Assembly: GCA_028279995.1 (NCBI GenBank)
Contig: JANQMQ010000642.1
Coordinates: 1 to 6,196 of the forward strand
Direction of reading: 5' to 3'
DNA length: 6,196 nt
DNA from: Candidatus Phaeomarinibacter sp.
Lineage (GTDB): Bacteria > Pseudomonadota > Alphaproteobacteria > CGMCC-115125
Shown: piece by piece, positions 5,029-6,196 of the stretch
Layout of the letters: every line of letters begins with the position of its first letter
Numbering within the stretch: position 1 is the stretch's first letter
Made by a program: the position numbers and the translations under genes
Notes under the pieces: model-generated
Database searches by the model: none
Told to the model about the DNA's origin: nothing
Seen by the model: only the letters and a program-made list of their open reading frames with translations

Positions 5029-6196
5029 ACCTGTCCCGGCTGAATGGGTGGGTTTGGGGGCGGCGGAGCCACAGGCGGCTGCGGGATTGTCCGGTGTTTC
5101 ATTGAGATAAGTGCGGCCGGCAATGCGGCTGCAAGTGCTATGGCGGCGCCAATTACAAAGATCATGTGCAATTCAAGCGTCTCGCGTGGAAGTGTCAGAA
5201 ACACACCGAACAGACTGAGGCCGAAGGCTGAGCCGATCTGTCCCATGAGGCGGCTCATGCCGGACGCCATGCCGAATTGTGTCGACGGGACGGCTGTTGC
5301 GATGACCGATGCCAGTGGCGGCATGGCGATGCCGTGCCCGACCCCCTGCAACACAAGGCCGAGCAGAATGACCGGCAGGTTCACGGCGTAAATGCCACCG
5401 GCGACGGTAAACAGGCCGGCGGTCTGGCACAGGACGCCGACAAGCGTGCCCATGCGCTCGCCGAACTGGGTGGCGATCACACCGCCCAGGGGAGACGCTA
5501 ACGTGAGACTGAATGTCCGCGTAAGCATGAGAACGGCGGCAACAGCGATCGAGAAGCCGAACAGGCCGGTGAACACCAGCGGTGTGGCGATCAACGCGCC
5601 CAGATAGGACATCTGCAGAAAGAAATTGGCGATGGCCGGGGCATCAAAGTTGCGCTGCTTCAACAGCGATGGCGGCACGATGGGATTGGGGATCGACGCT
5701 TCGTAGAACAGGAAGACGATCAACCCGATGACACCGACAATACCGGCACTGACAAGCATCATCGTGGAGACGCCCGGCTCCGCGAACGCGCCAATGACAA
5801 ACAGCAGGCAGGAGAGCGCCAACAGCAGGATGAGATTGCCGATGTGGTCAAACTTCACCAGTTGCTTTTCAGTTTCCGGCAGCACCTTCCAGGCCAAAAT
5901 CACCGCACCAAAGCCAGCGACGGCCTGAACCAGGAACACTGAGCGCCAGTTGAACAACTCAATGAACGGTCCACCCAGAATCAAGCCAAGGGCCGCTGCG
6001 CCGGGCCCGGCCATGGACCACCAGCCAATCGCCTGATTGCGGTGCTCGGGTGGATAGACGTGAAACAGGATCGCCATGGCCGAGGGGCCAGTGGCACCGG
6101 CCAGCACCATGGACAGGATGCGGAACGCAATGAGGGACCAGATGTCCCACGGGATCATGCACATGAAGGCGAAGATGGTGGAGCCGAGAATGCCCC
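5025..6196 (-). CDS. MFS transporter, DHA2 (14-helix, EmrB/QacA-like) drug-efflux type, 5' end missing
   Basis: The frame is open to the window edge, so the start lies outside; 389 residues are visible. I count about twelve hydrophobic segments, roughly at residues 1-14, 25-45, 58-80, 85-102, 118-137, 145-164, 185-208, 215-235, 250-270, 275-300, 310-335 and 343-364. That would be helices 3-14 of a 14-helix carrier. The stretch GPGAAALGLILGG (63-75) followed by FNWRSVFLVQAVAG matches the motif C region and following loop of proton-coupled antiporters of the DHA2 family, and Arg25 in RILSMVLAGATG matches the motif B helix. Such carriers export drugs or other small molecules from the cytoplasm in exchange for protons. 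The C-terminus is a proline-rich tail (about 371-387), possibly disordered. The stop TGA at 5027-5025 overlaps the start of the exported deiminase-family gene, so the two are likely one operon. The exported substrate cannot be read from sequence. Confidence 0.87.
   Translation of the reverse strand, partial: GILGSTIFAFMCMIPWDIWSLIAFRILSMVLAGATGPSAMAILFHVYPPEHRNQAIGWWSMAGPGAAALGLILGGPFIELFNWRSVFLVQAVAGFGAVILAWKVLPETEKQLVKFDHIGNLILLLALSCLLFVIGAFAEPGVSTMMLVSAGIVGVIGLIVFLFYEASIPNPIVPPSLLKQRNFDAPAIANFFLQMSYLGALIATPLVFTGLFGFSIAVAAVLMLTRTFSLTLASPLGGVIATQFGERMGTLVGVLCQTAGLFTVAGGIYAVNLPVILLGLVLQGVGHGIAMPPLASVIATAVPSTQFGMASGMSRLMGQIGSAFGLSLFGVFLTLPRETLELHMIFVIGAAIALAAALPAALISMKHRTIPQPPVAPPPPNPPIQPGQV

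Overview
The window is a GC-rich, densely packed stretch of bacterial chromosome. Every gene I can support lies on the minus strand. Codon use rich in G and C at third positions, and the style of the proteins (PpsA, a D-lactate dehydrogenase-like enzyme, an SPFH protein, a DHA2-type transporter), fit a proteobacterium, most likely an alphaproteobacterium. That placement is an inference from general resemblance. I see no mobile element, RNA gene or CRISPR array.

Read in the direction of transcription, from high to low coordinates, there are three blocks. (1) 6196-3994 holds the 3' part of a 14-helix major facilitator transporter, followed with a 4-base ATGA overlap by an exported protein of the agmatine deiminase / bacterial peptidylarginine deiminase family. 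The two are probably co-translated. (2) After a 182-base spacer rich in inverted repeats comes the gene for phosphoenolpyruvate synthase (ppsA, 3811-1352), which overlaps by ATGA the gene for an NAD-dependent D-2-hydroxyacid (D-lactate-like) dehydrogenase (1355-354). Together these two could link lactate, pyruvate and PEP. (3) After a 177-base spacer comes the start of an SPFH/band 7 membrane protein (176-1), cut by the window edge.

The most striking observation is an in-frame amber codon (TAG, 1768-1766) inside ppsA. The reading frame continues without a shift on the far side and encodes an intact, well-conserved C-terminus, including the catalytic cysteine. Without readthrough or reinitiation the enzyme would lose about 137 residues and the catalytic cysteine. 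It may be a fresh pseudogene, a sequencing error, a suppressed codon, or a two-piece enzyme; a GAGG followed by GTG/ATG lies just downstream of the stop.

The second observation is the ppsA leader. It holds a chain of complementary segments (A:B, B:C, C:D) that could form alternative hairpins, and then a strong hairpin just upstream of the ribosome binding site. This could be an attenuator-like leader or a cluster of operator half-sites. Nothing in the window shows a wholly new multi-gene system.
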